From positions 2,542,001 to 2,606,000 of the forward strand of contig NZ_JAUSYS010000001.1 in the NCBI RefSeq assembly GCF_030817015.1: DNA of 64,000 nucleotides, read 5' to 3'. A program made the translations under genes and the position numbers. A model generated the notes under the pieces. The model had not been told where the DNA came from and ran no database searches. It saw only the letters and a list, made by a program, of their open reading frames with translations. This DNA is from Arthrobacter sp. V1I7 (GTDB lineage Bacteria > Actinomycetota > Actinomycetes > Actinomycetales > Micrococcaceae). This document shows positions 63,441 to 64,000 of this stretch, in pieces (within the stretch, counting starts at the first letter, position 1; each line of letters begins with the position of its first letter).

Positions 63441-63452
63441 TTTCCTAGGAAA
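63441..63452. promoter_or_regulatory. Palindrome TTTCCTAGGAAA upstream of the VOC gene
   Basis: A perfect 12-bp palindrome, 86 bp before the VOC start and 16 bp before the ATGCGTTTGCAT site. It may be a second operator or overlap the -35 region. Confidence 0.5.
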
Positions 63453-63467
63453 TAATATTCTGGAAAG

Positions 63468-63479
63468 ATGCGTTTGCAT
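63468..63479. promoter_or_regulatory. ATGCGTTTGCAT operator candidate, site 3
   Basis: Identical to the site at 44097-44108. It lies 58 bp upstream of the VOC start, the same distance as in front of the LLM gene. Confidence 0.68.
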
Positions 63480-63537
63480 GAACATCACCGGCCGGGGGCT
63501 TCCTGACCGCGTCAGTCCACAACCATGGAGGGTCAGC

Positions 63538-64000
63538 ATGACCGCGAATACTTCAGGTCTGCACCACGTCACAGCCATTGCCGGCGAGCCGCAGGCCAAC
63601 ATCGATTTCTACGTAAAGGGCTTGGGCCTGCGCCTGGTGAAGAAGACCGTCAACTTCGATGACCCTTCCACGTACCACCTGTACTACGGCGACGAGGCCG
63701 GCCAGCCGGGCTCGCTAATGACGTTCTTCCCCTGGCGCGGGGTGGCCCGTGGCCGCATCGGTGCAGGGCAGTCCACCTCCACCGCCTTCTCCGTCCCGGA
63801 GGGAACCCTGGGCTGGTGGCAGAACCACTTCCAGGCCCTGGGCGTCGAATCCAGCATCACCCGGGCCTCCGCCGAGGAAGAGCGCCTCTCCCTGCGCGAC
63901 CCGGACGGGCTGCAGCTGGACCTGGTCGCCTCCTCCACGATCGATCCCCGGAACCCCTGGGATTCGGCCTCTGTGCCTGCCGAGTACGCCGTGCGCGGCC
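63538..64000 (+). CDS. VOC-family ring-cleaving dioxygenase (MhqO-like), partial at window end
   Basis: The visible 154 residues start a vicinal-oxygen-chelate protein: GLHHVTAIAGEPQANIDFYVKGLGLRLVKKTVNFDDPSTYHLYYGDEAGQPGSLMTFFPW, with metal-ligand His in the first motif and the LRDPDGLQLDLVAS end of the first module. This matches the two-module glyoxalase/ring-cleaving dioxygenases related to MhqO, which act on hydroquinones and are induced by quinone stress. GGAGGG lies 5-6 nt before the ATG. The second module is cut by the window edge. Confidence 0.9.
   Translation, partial: MTANTSGLHHVTAIAGEPQANIDFYVKGLGLRLVKKTVNFDDPSTYHLYYGDEAGQPGSLMTFFPWRGVARGRIGAGQSTSTAFSVPEGTLGWWQNHFQALGVESSITRASAEEERLSLRDPDGLQLDLVASSTIDPRNPWDSASVPAEYAVRG

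Overview
The window is high-GC DNA with actinobacterial character. Small genes often overlap by ATGA, purine-rich Shine-Dalgarno sites precede most starts, and the gene families are typical of soil Micrococcaceae such as Arthrobacter, Paenarthrobacter or Pseudarthrobacter. The genus is an inference from gene content, not from a marker gene. No replication, conjugation or rRNA gene is visible, so a chromosomal island cannot be told from a catabolic plasmid. The content is almost entirely accessory: small-molecule catabolism, transport, regulators and insertion sequences (IS).

Left part (1-21.6 kb). A LysR regulator faces a two-component Rieske oxygenase of the quaternary-ammonium type (oxygenase plus reductase). 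A BCCT betaine/choline/carnitine transporter, a tiny cysteine-containing protein and a moaA-moaD pair follow. After a frameshifted IS481 element and a recombinase remnant comes a glycogen-debranching-like enzyme whose stop codon carries an IS630 insertion. From 13.5 to 21.4 kb the DNA is a mosaic: relic and complete copies of an IS with palindromic ends (IS1202/ISNCY-like), a DUF1206 membrane protein, small unknown proteins and an IS1380 element.

Centre (21.6-44 kb). Two catabolic islands lie side by side. The first (21.6-28.1 kb) has a ThDP enzyme, a cyclase-family hydrolase, a D-2-hydroxyacid dehydrogenase, an HpcH/HpaI aldolase, a GntR regulator and an ACS-type MFS transporter. A shared 19-bp putative GntR operator ties them together; the substrate is unknown. 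The second (28.7-38.7 kb) encodes a CoA-dependent aromatic route: PaaX-type regulator, thioesterases, RidA, FAH-family hydrolase, cupin, aryl-CoA ligase, a fused flavin monooxygenase/old-yellow-enzyme protein and an AAHS aromatic-acid transporter. A putative PaaX operator recurs in three of its promoters. The fused enzyme points to 2-aminobenzoyl-CoA or salicylyl-CoA chemistry. A haloperoxidase-like hydrolase, DUF1622, GNAT, MarR and LLM-flavoprotein genes follow.

Right part (44-64 kb). An AraC regulator precedes a resorcinol/hydroxyquinol operon (flavin phenol hydroxylase, maleylacetate reductase, hydroxyquinol 1,2-dioxygenase). A second, eroded copy follows, in which only maleylacetate reductase remains intact. 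Then come YceI, a YtcJ-like amidohydrolase, a YcaC-like hydrolase, DoxX, DUF1275, a decayed DUF1622 copy, a second IS1380, a TMEM175-type channel, a broken FMN reductase, a MarR regulator and the start of a VOC-family dioxygenase. A 12-bp palindrome (ATGCGTNTGCAT) lies upstream of the LLM, YceI and VOC genes and suggests one shared regulator.
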